From the NCBI GenBank assembly GCA_945861275.1, contig CAMATZ010000027.1, forward strand, positions 1-64,000: a DNA stretch of 64,000 nucleotides, given 5' to 3'. Source of the stretch: Bordetella parapertussis (GTDB taxonomy: Bacteria > Pseudomonadota > Gammaproteobacteria > Burkholderiales > SG8-41). The position numbers and the translations under genes were made by a program. Below, piece after piece: positions 25,462-32,427 of this stretch. Position 1 is the stretch's first letter. Every line of letters starts with the position of its first letter. The notes below the pieces were generated by a model, which saw only the letters and a list, made by a program, of their open reading frames with translations, searched no databases and was not told where the DNA came from.

Positions 25462-26168
25462 CACAGTTTGAACAAGCGTCCCGCGCCGGGCACCTCGCGC
25501 TTGTCGTTTAGCAGACGCAGCATTTGCCACATCATCGAGGCATTGCTGGTGACTACCGGCAGATTATATTTTTGTTCGATGCCGTCGATGATTTCCAGGG
25601 TGCGGAAATTCGAGCAACTGATAAAAATCGCCTCGGTGTCAGGGCGCATCACTTCATCCACCAGCGCGAGGATGCGTTCGCGGGTGATGGTGGAATGCGC
25701 CTCGGTACTCAGCCCCTGCATCGCCAGCACCTCAAAGCCGTCGGCGGTGAGATATTGCTGCAAGCGTGCATTCAGCCACGGCGCGTAGGGCGAAGCCAGG
25801 CTCAGCCGTTTTGCGCCGAGCGCACGCAGCCCATCCACAATCGCGCGCGACGAGGTGGCGCAGGGAATGCCGGTTTCGTTTTTGATGCGTTCGGCCAGGG
25901 CCTTGTCCTCGGCGGGTGTATGCAAAAATCCGCTGGCGGTGCAGCCGTAGCCGATCACATTCACCTTGGCATGCGCCAGCAGCTTGGCCGCTTCCGGCGC
26001 CTGCGTCGACAGCCCCATCAGCTTTTCTTCGGTGTCCGCGGTGTGCGGTATGCGCATCGAGTGCACCGATGCCCCTGCGCCCCCGATGGTACAAAGGCGC
26101 TGCGTTTCATACTCCATCACCGTGTTCCACGAGGGCACAAGGATGCCGATTTTTTGCTGCCAGGTGTC
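25461..26168 (-). CDS. Maleate isomerase / Asp-Glu racemase superfamily enzyme
   Basis: A 235-residue cytoplasmic enzyme of the group that includes maleate cis-trans isomerase and arylmalonate decarboxylase. ATG 26168 (MDTWQQKIGILVPSWNTVME) follows GAAGGATGGTT. The two catalytic cysteines expected are in IGYGCTASGF and IFISCSNFRT, and VPSWNTVMEYE matches the substrate-binding N-terminus. It is coupled to the leaderless TctC-like gene by TGATG. The reaction is likely isomerisation or decarboxylation of a dicarboxylate; the substrate is open. Confidence 0.85.
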   Translation of the reverse strand, partial: DTWQQKIGILVPSWNTVMEYETQRLCTIGGAGASVHSMRIPHTADTEEKLMGLSTQAPEAAKLLAHAKVNVIGYGCTASGFLHTPAEDKALAERIKNETGIPCATSSRAIVDGLRALGAKRLSLASPYAPWLNARLQQYLTADGFEVLAMQGLSTEAHSTITRERILALVDEVMRPDTEAIFISCSNFRTLEIIDGIEQKYNLPVVTSNASMMWQMLRLLNDKREVPGAGRLFKL

Positions 26169-26251
26169 CATAACCATCCTTCGCGTTTTTTCTTGCGTGA
26201 AGGATAGCAGATACTTTAGGCTACTCGCGAGCCCAACCCGAAGGAAACTCC

Positions 26252-27214
26252 ATGAAGCTGCCGCATGCAACTCTGCTTGCTTTGATGACCGTAGTCATCG
26301 TGCCGGCACAAGCACAATCGTATCCGCAAAAATCGCTACGCATCGTGGTGCCGTTCCCTGCCGGCGGCACCACTGACATACTGGCGCGCGCCATCGGCCA
26401 GAAGTTGACCGAGCAGTTCAAGCAGCAAGTCATTATCGATAACCGGCCCGGCGCGGGCGCCAACATCGGCGCGGAAATTGCGGCGAGGTCAGCGCCCGAT
26501 GGCTACACCCTGTTTGGCATTTCCACCATCCACGCGATCAATCCCAGTTTGTATAGCAAGCTCGCCTATGATCCGATCAGGGATTTCGCGCCGATCACCA
26601 ATGTCGCCGCGACGTCGCAAATACTGACGGTGCATCCCTCGTTGCCGGTAACGTCGATGAAAGCGTTCATCGCCTATGCCAAGGCGAAACCCGGTGAATT
26701 GAATTACAGCTCGGCGGGCAACGGCAGCCAGCCGCATCTCACCGGCGAGCTGTTTAAAACCATGACCGGTGTGAACCTCGTGCATGTGCCGTACAAGGGC
26801 GCGCCGCCGGCGATGACGGATTTGCTGGCGGGGCAGGTGGCGCTCACCTTTGCCACAGCGCCGTCGGCGGTGCCGCATGTGCGCTCCGGCAAGCTGCGCG
26901 CGCTCGGTGTGAGCACCGCCACGCGCATCAAGGCTCTACCCGATGTCCCCACCATCGCCGAGGCCGGTGTTGCGGGGTTCGAGGCAGCGGGGTGGAATGG
27001 GCTGGTAGCGCCCGCCGGCACGCCGGCGGCGATTATCGAGCGGCTGCACGGCACGCTGGTGAGAATCATCGAAGAACCGGCGATGAGCAAGTACCTCGCC
27101 GATCAGGGCGCGGACCCGTGGACCATGACGCCCGCGCAGTACGGTGACTACATCAAATCCGAAGTCGTCAAATGGGCGAAGGTGGTTAAAGTTTCTGGCG
27201 CCAAGATTGATTGA
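26252..27214 (+). CDS. Bug/TctC-family periplasmic solute-binding receptor
   Basis: A 320-residue receptor with AAGGAAACTCC before the ATG and a signal peptide (about 1-22, ending AQA). The hallmarks are YPQKSLRIVVPFPAGGTTD, IIDNRPGAGANIGAEIAAR, LAYDPIRDFAPI, HVPYKGAPPA and EVVKWAKVVKVSGAKID. It is divergent from the isomerase gene, with about 80 bases between starts, and may supply its dicarboxylate substrate. Confidence 0.9.
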   Translation: MKLPHATLLALMTVVIVPAQAQSYPQKSLRIVVPFPAGGTTDILARAIGQKLTEQFKQQVIIDNRPGAGANIGAEIAARSAPDGYTLFGISTIHAINPSLYSKLAYDPIRDFAPITNVAATSQILTVHPSLPVTSMKAFIAYAKAKPGELNYSSAGNGSQPHLTGELFKTMTGVNLVHVPYKGAPPAMTDLLAGQVALTFATAPSAVPHVRSGKLRALGVSTATRIKALPDVPTIAEAGVAGFEAAGWNGLVAPAGTPAAIIERLHGTLVRIIEEPAMSKYLADQGADPWTMTPAQYGDYIKSEVVKWAKVVKVSGAKID

Positions 27215-27338
27215 CAGGGGTGAAGGGGTGAAGTGTCGTGGTGGCGATTTGACATGCAATGCCCGATTGGATCGAGCGCTTCGTTCCGCCACGGGCAGGG
27301 ATCGACCCTGAGCCGTCCTTCCTGTTTTGAAAAGCGGA

Positions 27339-27402
27339 CGTTAATGTTCAAATTGAGGGGCTGCGCGCTTTTGCGCAGCCCCTCTCGAATGCAGTGTTAG
27401 CC
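27339..27402 (-). other. attC-like recombination site (2)
   Basis: On the minus strand a GGCTAAC box overlapping the stop codon of the upstream fragment is followed by ACTGCATTCGAG, a 12-bp perfect stem (GAGGGGCTGCGC with GCGCAGCCCCTC) around AAAAGC, then AATTTGAACATTAACG. It shares the apical CTGCGC-AAAAGC-GCGCAG and the AATTxxAACxTTA pattern with the site at 30655. Its R-prime box has ATTAACG instead of GTTRRRY, so it would be degenerate. Confidence 0.4.
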
Positions 27403-27588
27403 TCTATAATTTTCAGGCAAGTACTGATATACATTTTGCGCAACCTCTTGGGGCAAGCCACAAAAATCAGCAATTTGATTGATAATAGATAGCTTAAGTT
27501 TTTCACGATACTTCAATTTGTTTGGTAACCACCTACTGTACACCCCATTCTTCTTGAAACTTGCTCCATAGGGAATATTGGTAGTGTC
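27397..27588 (-). pseudogene. 3-prime remnant of a gene, no start codon
   Basis: Sixty-three codons are open on the minus strand between a TAG at 27591-27589 and the TAA at 27399-27397, with codon-like composition and no ATG at the beginning. The sequence contains NIPYGASFKKNGVYSRWLPNK and ends GLPQEVAQNVYQYLPENYRG. I do not recognise the family. The stop overlaps an attC-like site, as the last gene of an integron cassette would. It could be the lost C-terminus of the truncated gene at 30443-30649. Confidence 0.5.
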
Positions 27589-27610
27589 CTAATTTGAGGT
27601 GTCTTAATTC

Positions 27611-27796
27611 CTATTCCCTGAATAATAAATACCAAACGTAAGATATCCATCCGATATGGAACAAAACGACAAAAACGTTCCCTATTGAACCAAACCAAGC
27701 TATAAGTGGTTTTCCATCCCAAGGACTGTGAAGCACAATCACAGTTACCACGAGAACCGTGGTAACAAACGCGCCTCGGCGTTGCATTCTGGTCAT
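27611..27796 (-). CDS. Small inner-membrane protein
   Basis: A 61-residue protein with two predicted membrane helices (about 9-23 and 34-57, rich in V, L, F and W) joined by a short HSPWDGKPL loop. It starts inside the stop of the preceding gene (ATGA overlap), so it is translationally coupled to it. It is the last gene of the minus-strand module starting at 30358. Small two-helix proteins often act as membrane effectors or anchors in defence and toxin systems, but nothing in the sequence proves this role. Confidence 0.55.
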   Translation of the reverse strand: MTRMQRRGAFVTTVLVVTVIVLHSPWDGKPLIAWFGSIGNVFVVLFHIGWISYVWYLLFRE

Positions 27797-28095
27797 TGTC
27801 GGGCGCGTTGCCGATGCACGATAGATGCCTTAACCGCAGCCTTTGCTGAATCAACTGGCGGTACGTGCAGCACTGCATAGAACGTGCGCCTGTCACTACC
27901 ATCTACCGGCTCAGACCACGCATACGCCCGCTTTGATAGTTCATGGCCTGCCAAGTGGAATACGTGAACCGTGCCGTTCCATACGGTTTTCCCTTGCCAT
28001 GTCTCGGTAACGTTCGCAGTTTCCACAAACGTGGCCGTGCCGCCGTGCTGAGCTTCTATGGCGATCTTGAGATGATCCCACTGGGTTCCCGTCAT
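27793..28095 (-). CDS. Small conserved protein of unknown function
   Basis: A 100-residue soluble protein. It begins MTGTQWDHLKIAIEAQHGG and contains TETWQGKTVWNGTVHVF and RTFYAVLHVPPVDSAKAAVKASIV. From recall, similar small proteins occur widely in proteobacteria and in cassette arrays without assigned function. The start overlaps the stop of the 322-residue gene by four bases, and its own stop overlaps the next start. It lacks catalytic or metal motifs. Confidence 0.6.
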   Translation of the reverse strand: MTGTQWDHLKIAIEAQHGGTATFVETANVTETWQGKTVWNGTVHVFHLAGHELSKRAYAWSEPVDGSDRRTFYAVLHVPPVDSAKAAVKASIVHRQRARQ

Positions 28096-29060
28096 TTCGC
28101 ACCCATCTGATGTAAAAGAGCGATCGGGCCAAATTCTACAAACGGCCGCGCGTTTGCGGTTGATCGCTCAGCTATTCTGAGCAACATGGTCCTGCAAACA
28201 GCAATTATAAAAATGCTTCCCATCACGAATGTATTGAGATCACCGTCTTTGGTAGATAGGGGCAGTTGCATTGGATCTGTTTTCCACTTTGCGGCTAACC
28301 TCCCCAATTTTTGCCGTTCGCCTGCTCTATACTGAGTTGGAAACCAAACCCCATGTTCATGCCTGTATTGAATTGCATTTCTTGTCCCACTGAGCCAGCT
28401 ATAACCCCTTATCTGACCAATAACACTTCGCAGTTCTTCCAGCTTGGTAAAAACGGCTTGTGCATCTGCGCGGCCCATCGAACCAGTTAGAACTAATTTG
28501 GATACCGCTTCCAACATATTTCCAAATACGCTCCAGAATGCCTCATGCGCGCCACCGACCGAACCGCGCGCTTGCGAACAATTCATTCCGCTGGCGCTGG
28601 CATTTAGCACGCAGCGATAGAAGCCTGCCCTTAATGCGGGTATCGATCTGCCGAGCGCAGTTGCCACCTCTGATATTCTCTGAACATGTTTAGCTTCAAA
28701 ATAAGAACAGCTTTCACCAAGCAATCTCATAATGGAATGCCCAGCATAGAAAGCCGCATAGTATAGCTTTACAAATGCCCATGGCATTCCATTTTTGTTC
28801 TCTACTTCTGGCGTAATTTCGTGGACACTTTGGAAAGATGCAGAAGAAAGGCGGCACAAATCTGATGCCACAGCGCCTAAGATACCTGTAGGATCACGAA
28901 AATCTAGGATAACCGCATTGTTCTCCAATGAAGCATTCACATCATATGCGACGCCTCGTCGAATCAATAATTCTGGAAGGCTAAAGCCTTCAGGGCGACC
29001 GCCCAGGGAAATCAGCCCTCGCGTGATATGCGGCTGCAACGCATCCGCTAGCAACGACAT
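28092..29060 (-). CDS. HEPN-like protein, possible ribonuclease
   Basis: A 322-residue, largely helical protein with AT-rich codons. Two features recall HEPN proteins: a helix FVKLYYAAFYAGHSIMRLLGE (97-116 region) like the first HEPN helix, and TRNAIQYRH (226-234), which fits the Rx4-6H nuclease motif with Asn after the Arg (Arg227, Asn228, His234). A C-terminal hydrophobic stretch TFVMGSIFIIAVC (277-289) may be buried or membrane-associated. It follows the DGQHR gene by two bases. The overall family is not one I can name; the HEPN call rests on these two motifs. Confidence 0.5.
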   Translation of the reverse strand: MSLLADALQPHITRGLISLGGRPEGFSLPELLIRRGVAYDVNASLENNAVILDFRDPTGILGAVASDLCRLSSASFQSVHEITPEVENKNGMPWAFVKLYYAAFYAGHSIMRLLGESCSYFEAKHVQRISEVATALGRSIPALRAGFYRCVLNASASGMNCSQARGSVGGAHEAFWSVFGNMLEAVSKLVLTGSMGRADAQAVFTKLEELRSVIGQIRGYSWLSGTRNAIQYRHEHGVWFPTQYRAGERQKLGRLAAKWKTDPMQLPLSTKDGDLNTFVMGSIFIIAVCRTMLLRIAERSTANARPFVEFGPIALLHQMGAK

Positions 29061-29062
29061 TG

Positions 29063-30070
29063 TTACGATCTTTTGCTGAGTGAAAATCCAGATTCCAGTA
29101 ATTTTCGAAAGCTTTCATAGATCGCAAATGGGCTTTGTCCGGGGCTCCTGATATCACTTTTTCTTACCCTAGAAAAAACGGGCCGGAGAACTTCGGAGAA
29201 ATTTTCAACAACATACACACCTTTATAGCGATCAGAAACGCGTTCAGCCACCATCGGGAATAATTGGATTATTCCGCGAAGCAATGTTGGGTTTGCAATA
29301 TTCTGTTCTGCATTATGTGCGCGTAAACAACTTCTCCACGCATGGAGATAAGCCCCTAGAACTTCGTAGATATGTATTGCGTCATCGCCCTCGAACGTTT
29401 TCCAGATGGAATTAAGAGCTGCATTAAAAGTTACTCTGGAAATCTTCTGTCGTTGCCGGCGAGACGGACTCATCATTCCCTGTAATGGGCTATTGGGGTC
29501 TTTGTGGAATAAGTCAAATACTTCCCTAAGTAGTGCTTCTTGGTTATTTTCAGTTTCAGCTAAACGCTTAATATCCAGCAACAGTTCATTTGGTACAGGG
29601 CGTTGCTTTGTATTGATGTCCATGAATAGTTGTACTTCTTCGGCCTTGCTGAGGCCGTTGTAAATTACGACGGGAACCCGTAATTGCGTTTTCGCTTTCT
29701 GAAAACCAAATACTCTATGTTGCCCATCAAGGATTAAGAATGCTCTTGGACCTTTTTTGAAACTTAACGTTCTTTTGACGCGGTCGTACAGTAAACTTGC
29801 CTCAGGCTGAGCGGACAAAATAATGGCTGTTGGAATCGTGCCAAACCCACTGTCAACATAGTCAGCTATGTCCTGCGCGCGTTTCTCGTCTAACAATCGC
29901 TGGAATCCGTCTACTGGATTGCTTTCGCGGGTATCTACCGTCGATGTTTCCGCTAGCATGTCGCTTGGCATCGAGAGCGAAAAAAATCTATGTTTGCCTT
30001 GCGGAACAAGGCTGGCTGTATAACTCGGACGATCACGTTGCATGCGGGGAACGATAATTAATTTCGCCAT
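29063..30070 (-). CDS. DGQHR-domain protein (DndB/DpdB-like)
   Basis: A 335-residue protein with the signature LILDGQHRVFGF (DGQHR at 115-119) followed by FMDINTKQRPVPNELLLDI (151-159 core). DGQHR proteins include DndB, the regulator of phosphorothioate modification, and DpdB of deazaguanine DNA systems, and they are common in defence islands. No dndCDE or dpd genes are near, so this is a separate context. AGGGAGATATTAAC supplies the ribosome site. It lies 51 bases after the HTH gene and two bases before the HEPN-like gene, as a single transcription unit. Confidence 0.8.
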   Translation of the reverse strand: MAKLIIVPRMQRDRPSYTASLVPQGKHRFFSLSMPSDMLAETSTVDTRESNPVDGFQRLLDEKRAQDIADYVDSGFGTIPTAIILSAQPEASLLYDRVKRTLSFKKGPRAFLILDGQHRVFGFQKAKTQLRVPVVIYNGLSKAEEVQLFMDINTKQRPVPNELLLDIKRLAETENNQEALLREVFDLFHKDPNSPLQGMMSPSRRQRQKISRVTFNAALNSIWKTFEGDDAIHIYEVLGAYLHAWRSCLRAHNAEQNIANPTLLRGIIQLFPMVAERVSDRYKGVYVVENFSEVLRPVFSRVRKSDIRSPGQSPFAIYESFRKLLESGFSLSKRS

Positions 30071-30121
30071 GTTAATATCTCCCTAAGTTGTTGATATAAT
30101 GGAATAAAATCGCGGCCGCTC

Positions 30122-30358
30122 TCACGCAATACGATGGCTATTTCTCAGTCTCTCGGCTAATTTTTGGTAGTGCTTAGCTCGTTCTTCGGCGAGTTTTAGT
30201 ACACCACCTTCCCACCCCTCTGGAGCAGCGCGGTGCGCGGCCGCGGCTGCTCTTAAACGTGCCTGTCTAATCGATGCAACAGACACACCCAATGCGTCTG
30301 CCAACTCGGTGTGACTTACATTATTAAAAAGACTATCTGTAGCGTCCTTAAAATCCAT
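30122..30358 (-). CDS. Small helix-turn-helix regulator
   Basis: A 78-residue protein with a helix-turn-helix at about 15-36 (SHTELADALGVSVASIRQARL) and a helical, basic C-terminus (AEERAKHYQKLAERLRNSHR) that could dimerise. It heads the minus-strand module. Its start codon overlaps one arm (TGTATGCAGT) of a 10-bp inverted repeat pair, the second arm of which overlaps the -10 region, which fits autoregulation. Confidence 0.7.
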   Translation of the reverse strand: MDFKDATDSLFNNVSHTELADALGVSVASIRQARLRAAAAAHRAAPEGWEGGVLKLAEERAKHYQKLAERLRNSHRIA

Positions 30359-30407
30359 GTATGCAGTCCTATTGACAAGGCGAATTGTGTATATTATACT
30401 GCATACA
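30358..30407. promoter_or_regulatory. Inverted operator pair of the HTH gene
   Basis: TGTATGCAGT (30358-30367) and its exact reverse complement ACTGCATACA (30398-30407) are 40 bases apart centre to centre. One arm covers the HTH start codon, the other the TATACT/TATAAT box. Likely binding sites for the adjacent HTH protein. Confidence 0.6.
30372..30400 (+). promoter_or_regulatory. Near-consensus sigma-70 promoter, plus strand
   Basis: TTGACA (30372-30377), a 17-base spacer and TATACT (30395-30400). It fires away from the HTH gene, toward the truncated gene in antisense. On the minus strand the same AT-rich patch gives TATAAT (30398-30393) with a weak -35, probably the HTH promoter. Confidence 0.5.
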
Positions 30408-30442
30408 AGTTAAAAAGAAAGCGCGCCATGAACAAACTATCC

Positions 30443-30649
30443 TTAGTCCTTGGATTTTTGAAGCGATGGATCGTTTGAATCCGCGATGTGAAGTGAAGAA
30501 ATGTGGTGACTTACCTGCTTCTTCCCTTCTGTGAGATCGGCGATGCCACGTTGGTGCTCGGTTTTTCTGTAGTCGTACAGAGTGCCGACCCGAAGGCAGC
30601 CCATGACCGTCAGTGATGCGTTGTAGCGAATCGGCGCGTACTTGAACAC
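30443..30649 (-). pseudogene. 5-prime fragment of a cassette-type gene
   Basis: A GTG at 30649, seven bases past an attC-like site, opens 68 codons: FKYAPIRYNASLTVMGCLRVGTLYDYRK, then TEGKKQVSHHI and SLHIADSNDP. This is the N-terminal pattern (LRxGTLYDYR) of longer uncharacterised proteins from cassettes and defence islands. The frame ends abruptly at TAA near 30443, where the promoter region of the HTH module begins, so the gene looks truncated by insertion. The lost C-terminus may survive at 27397-27588. Confidence 0.55.
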
Positions 30650-30654
30650 GTGTT

Positions 30655-30722
30655 ACCTAACGTTTGAATTCATCGGCCTGCGCAGCTTTTCGCGCAGGTC
30701 CGGTGGAATGATGGGTTTGGGT
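30655..30722 (-). other. attC-like integron recombination site (1)
   Basis: On the minus strand, directly after the TAG of the DUF6998-like gene, ACCCAAAC leads into CATCATTCCACC, a CCTGCGC/GCGCAGG stem around a GAAAAGCT loop, then GATGAATTCAAACGTTAGGT. The GTTAGGT (30661-30655) matches the GTTRRRY crossover box of attC sites. The next gene starts seven bases beyond it, the normal cassette arrangement. Confidence 0.55.
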
Positions 30723-31187
30723 CTACGTTGCACGCTGCCACCGAACACAACCAATAGACTTGAACTTGGCTATGCCTAAAGCGCCGCGCTCGTTTCGAGC
30801 TTTCGACCCTGGTTTTGTCAGAGCAGCAATCACAGCCTCACGCGAGGCCTCGTAAATCATTGTGGCCTCAAAATTTCCGTCGAGGAGAACAAGGAGAACT
30901 GCATCGAAGTCTTTCTCGATGTCTATTGAGCCGATGCGTTGCCCGGGCTTACTGCCTTCGAGGATACATCGGCCTTTGATTTGAAGCCGCCGGACTTGGC
31001 CATTGTGAGATTCCATTGCGTCGTAGCCTGCTTGTCTCGCAGGCGTAAGTGTGACCCCCAGAATGCGAGCAGCTTCGTATTCCGCCACCTCGCCGGTTAT
31101 ACCGAGCGGCTTGCCGGTAAGGACGCGATACCGTTGAGCAAGCTTCTTCGCTTCTGCCAATATTTCGAGTGCGGCATCGGTTGTCAT
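30723..31187 (-). CDS. Conserved protein, DUF6998-like
   Basis: A 154-residue soluble protein (start ATG 31187; GTG/ATG 31199 adds four residues). Its conserved-looking core is LTGKPLGITGEVAEYEAARILG, then RQAGYDAMES, RRLQIKGRCI, GQRIGSI and FDAVLLVLLDGNFEATMIYEA. The order GEVAEYEAA, GYDA and QIKGR resembles PD-(D/E)xK nuclease-fold proteins (E..., D, QxK), so a nuclease fold is possible. By recall this is DUF6998. It follows the truncated HepT gene and ends at an attC-like site, as in a gene cassette. Confidence 0.6.
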   Translation of the reverse strand: MTTDAALEILAEAKKLAQRYRVLTGKPLGITGEVAEYEAARILGVTLTPARQAGYDAMESHNGQVRRLQIKGRCILEGSKPGQRIGSIDIEKDFDAVLLVLLDGNFEATMIYEASREAVIAALTKPGSKARNERGALGIAKFKSIGCVRWQRAT

Positions 31188-31206
31188 GGAAAGGCCCACC
31201 GTGGAG

Positions 31207-31446
31207 CTAGGCGTGGATCAGAATGTTGCGAAACGCAATGATCTTGCGATAGTCCTTGATCCGCTCCGCCACGTCTGGATCGTGCCTCGCGAGTTGCGTG
31301 AACGCCTCACCCATGATCTCGCATTGGCGTTCCACGGCGGAACGAAGCAATTCATCACCTTGGTAACCAGCGAAATTCTTGTTGTCGCAGAATCGTGCGA
31401 TGCGCGCCACCGCCTGCCGAATATCGAATAGATACTTGCGACTCAA
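31207..31446 (-). CDS. hepT: HepT-type HEPN toxin, truncated
   Basis: A DUF86/HepT protein of 79 residues (family members are about 110-140). It starts MSRKYLFDIRQAVARIARFC, has RSAVERQCEIMGEAFTQLA and reaches the nuclease motif FRNILIHA, where a TAG follows at once. HepT needs RxxxxHxY; the Arg and His are kept but the residue position of Tyr and everything after it is missing. The reading frame beyond the TAG does not resume HepT sequence clearly. It overlaps the nucleotidyltransferase gene by four bases. The toxin is probably inactive. Confidence 0.8.
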   Translation of the reverse strand: MSRKYLFDIRQAVARIARFCDNKNFAGYQGDELLRSAVERQCEIMGEAFTQLARHDPDVAERIKDYRKIIAFRNILIHA

Positions 31447-31766
31447 GCCGCATACAGCAGGATTTTTTCTTGTTCCACGCGCTGGCGGAAATACGGATTT
31501 TGAAGACCGGGCGGTGTTACCAAATCAACCGGACGTGCGAACAATTCACCCAGTCGTTCACGCAAGGCGAAATAAACACGCGCATACTCAGCGGGTGGAC
31601 GTTCACCCAGATCGACCAGAAAATCCAGGTCATTCGCGATGTGGCCGCGCGCTGCTGACCCGAACAACTCAAGCCGGCGCACGCCCAAGTCTGCGCACAG
31701 TTGAACCAGCTCAGTGCGCCGCGATGCGACGTCGCTATGCAGTCCGGCGCTCAGTAATGGTTCCAT
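31443..31766 (-). CDS. mntA: MntA-type minimal nucleotidyltransferase antitoxin
   Basis: A 107-residue nucleotidyltransferase with GSAARGHIANDLDFLVDL (about 36-53), the GSx10DxD signature with the two metal-binding aspartates. In type VII toxin-antitoxin pairs MntA AMPylates HepT on the motif tyrosine. Here the partner lacks that tyrosine, so the pair should be non-functional. The gene is coupled to hepT by ATGA. Motif copy 6 lies about 100 bases upstream. Confidence 0.85.
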   Translation of the reverse strand: MEPLLSAGLHSDVASRRTELVQLCADLGVRRLELFGSAARGHIANDLDFLVDLGERPPAEYARVYFALRERLGELFARPVDLVTPPGLQNPYFRQRVEQEKILLYAA

Positions 31767-31866
31767 GCATCAAGGCTACCGCCATGCCGCGTGCGGGTAA
31801 AGGAAAAGGTTCCTGTGCAATGGCGGTGGTCCGCTAACGCTCAATGAATAAGGTAATAATATACAA

Positions 31867-31882
31867 TAAAAACAAATACTTA
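31867..31882 (+). repeat. Dispersed motif, copy 6
   Basis: TAAAAACAAATACTTA, perfect core, between the mntA start and the small membrane gene. The region 31767-31975 holds no other visible feature. Confidence 0.65.
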
Positions 31883-31975
31883 TGAAACCTCGCGCGCATA
31901 CGGGAAGTATTGCCGCGGGCCAGCGAGATCACCCGCTACTTTACGTGCCACAACGATCCGGCATCGCTAGCAACG

Positions 31976-32170
31976 TCATTTGATGCTCTTTTCCTCAGTA
32001 GCACTTTGACCACGAGAAAGCACGAAAGCGATCAGGAAAGCGAGACCTACGATGAGCGCAACGGTTATGTCGAGCCATACCGGCGTGAACCCGAGAAAAA
32101 GATTGTAGACAATCCCGAGCAAGAGACCTCCAACAGCGACCAACGCGAGAACACTCTTGATTGCTTTCAT
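31976..32170 (-). CDS. Small two-helix membrane protein
   Basis: A 64-residue protein with two hydrophobic helices (about 6-27 and 32-51: SVLALVAVGGLLLGIVYNLF and DITVALIVGLAFLIAFVL) and a polar tail ending TEEKSIK. No clear ribosome site is seen, so the gene is plausible rather than certain. It has no operon partner. Function unknown. Confidence 0.5.
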   Translation of the reverse strand: MKAIKSVLALVAVGGLLLGIVYNLFLGFTPVWLDITVALIVGLAFLIAFVLSRGQSATEEKSIK

Positions 32171-32200
32171 ATGGAAGGCGGATAGCTATCGTGCGCTGTA

Positions 32201-32351
32201 TCTATTCAGCCTGAGTGCCGCATCAACTTCTTTCCCTCACCCCTGGCCCCTCTCCCGTAGGGAGAGGGGAACAACCCCTCGCCCTTCGGGAGAGGGTGGC
32301 GCTCAGCGCCGGGAGAGGGAAGTTTTTGCCTTTTCGTTCACGCTGAATAGA
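32201..32351. repeat. MITE-like element of nested inverted repeats
   Basis: TCTATTCAGC (32201-32210) and GCTGAATAGA (32342-32351) are exact terminal inverted repeats. Inside are CCCTCTCCC/GGGAGAGGG hairpins and a TTCTTTCCCTC/GAGAGGGAAGTTTTTG outer pair. It has no coding capacity and separates the island from the catabolic genes. Confidence 0.65.
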
Positions 32352-32427
32352 GACCGCGCGCTTTAACTTTGATATAGGGCGACTGTTTGGCGCCCTGACT
32401 TGGCGTTGGCGCGTGCCTGCGACCCCG

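Noticed and set aside
27513-27902. 129-residue minus-strand ORF in the island
   Set aside because: It overlaps two better ORFs and its composition is poor.
30428-30478. 16-codon ORF downstream of the strong promoter
   Set aside because: Too short and the sequence (MNKLSLVLGFLKRWIV) could be chance; kept only as a possibility.
31767-31860. A third attC-like site (AGCGTTAGCGG) before mntA
   Set aside because: No matching stem or R-double-prime box was found.
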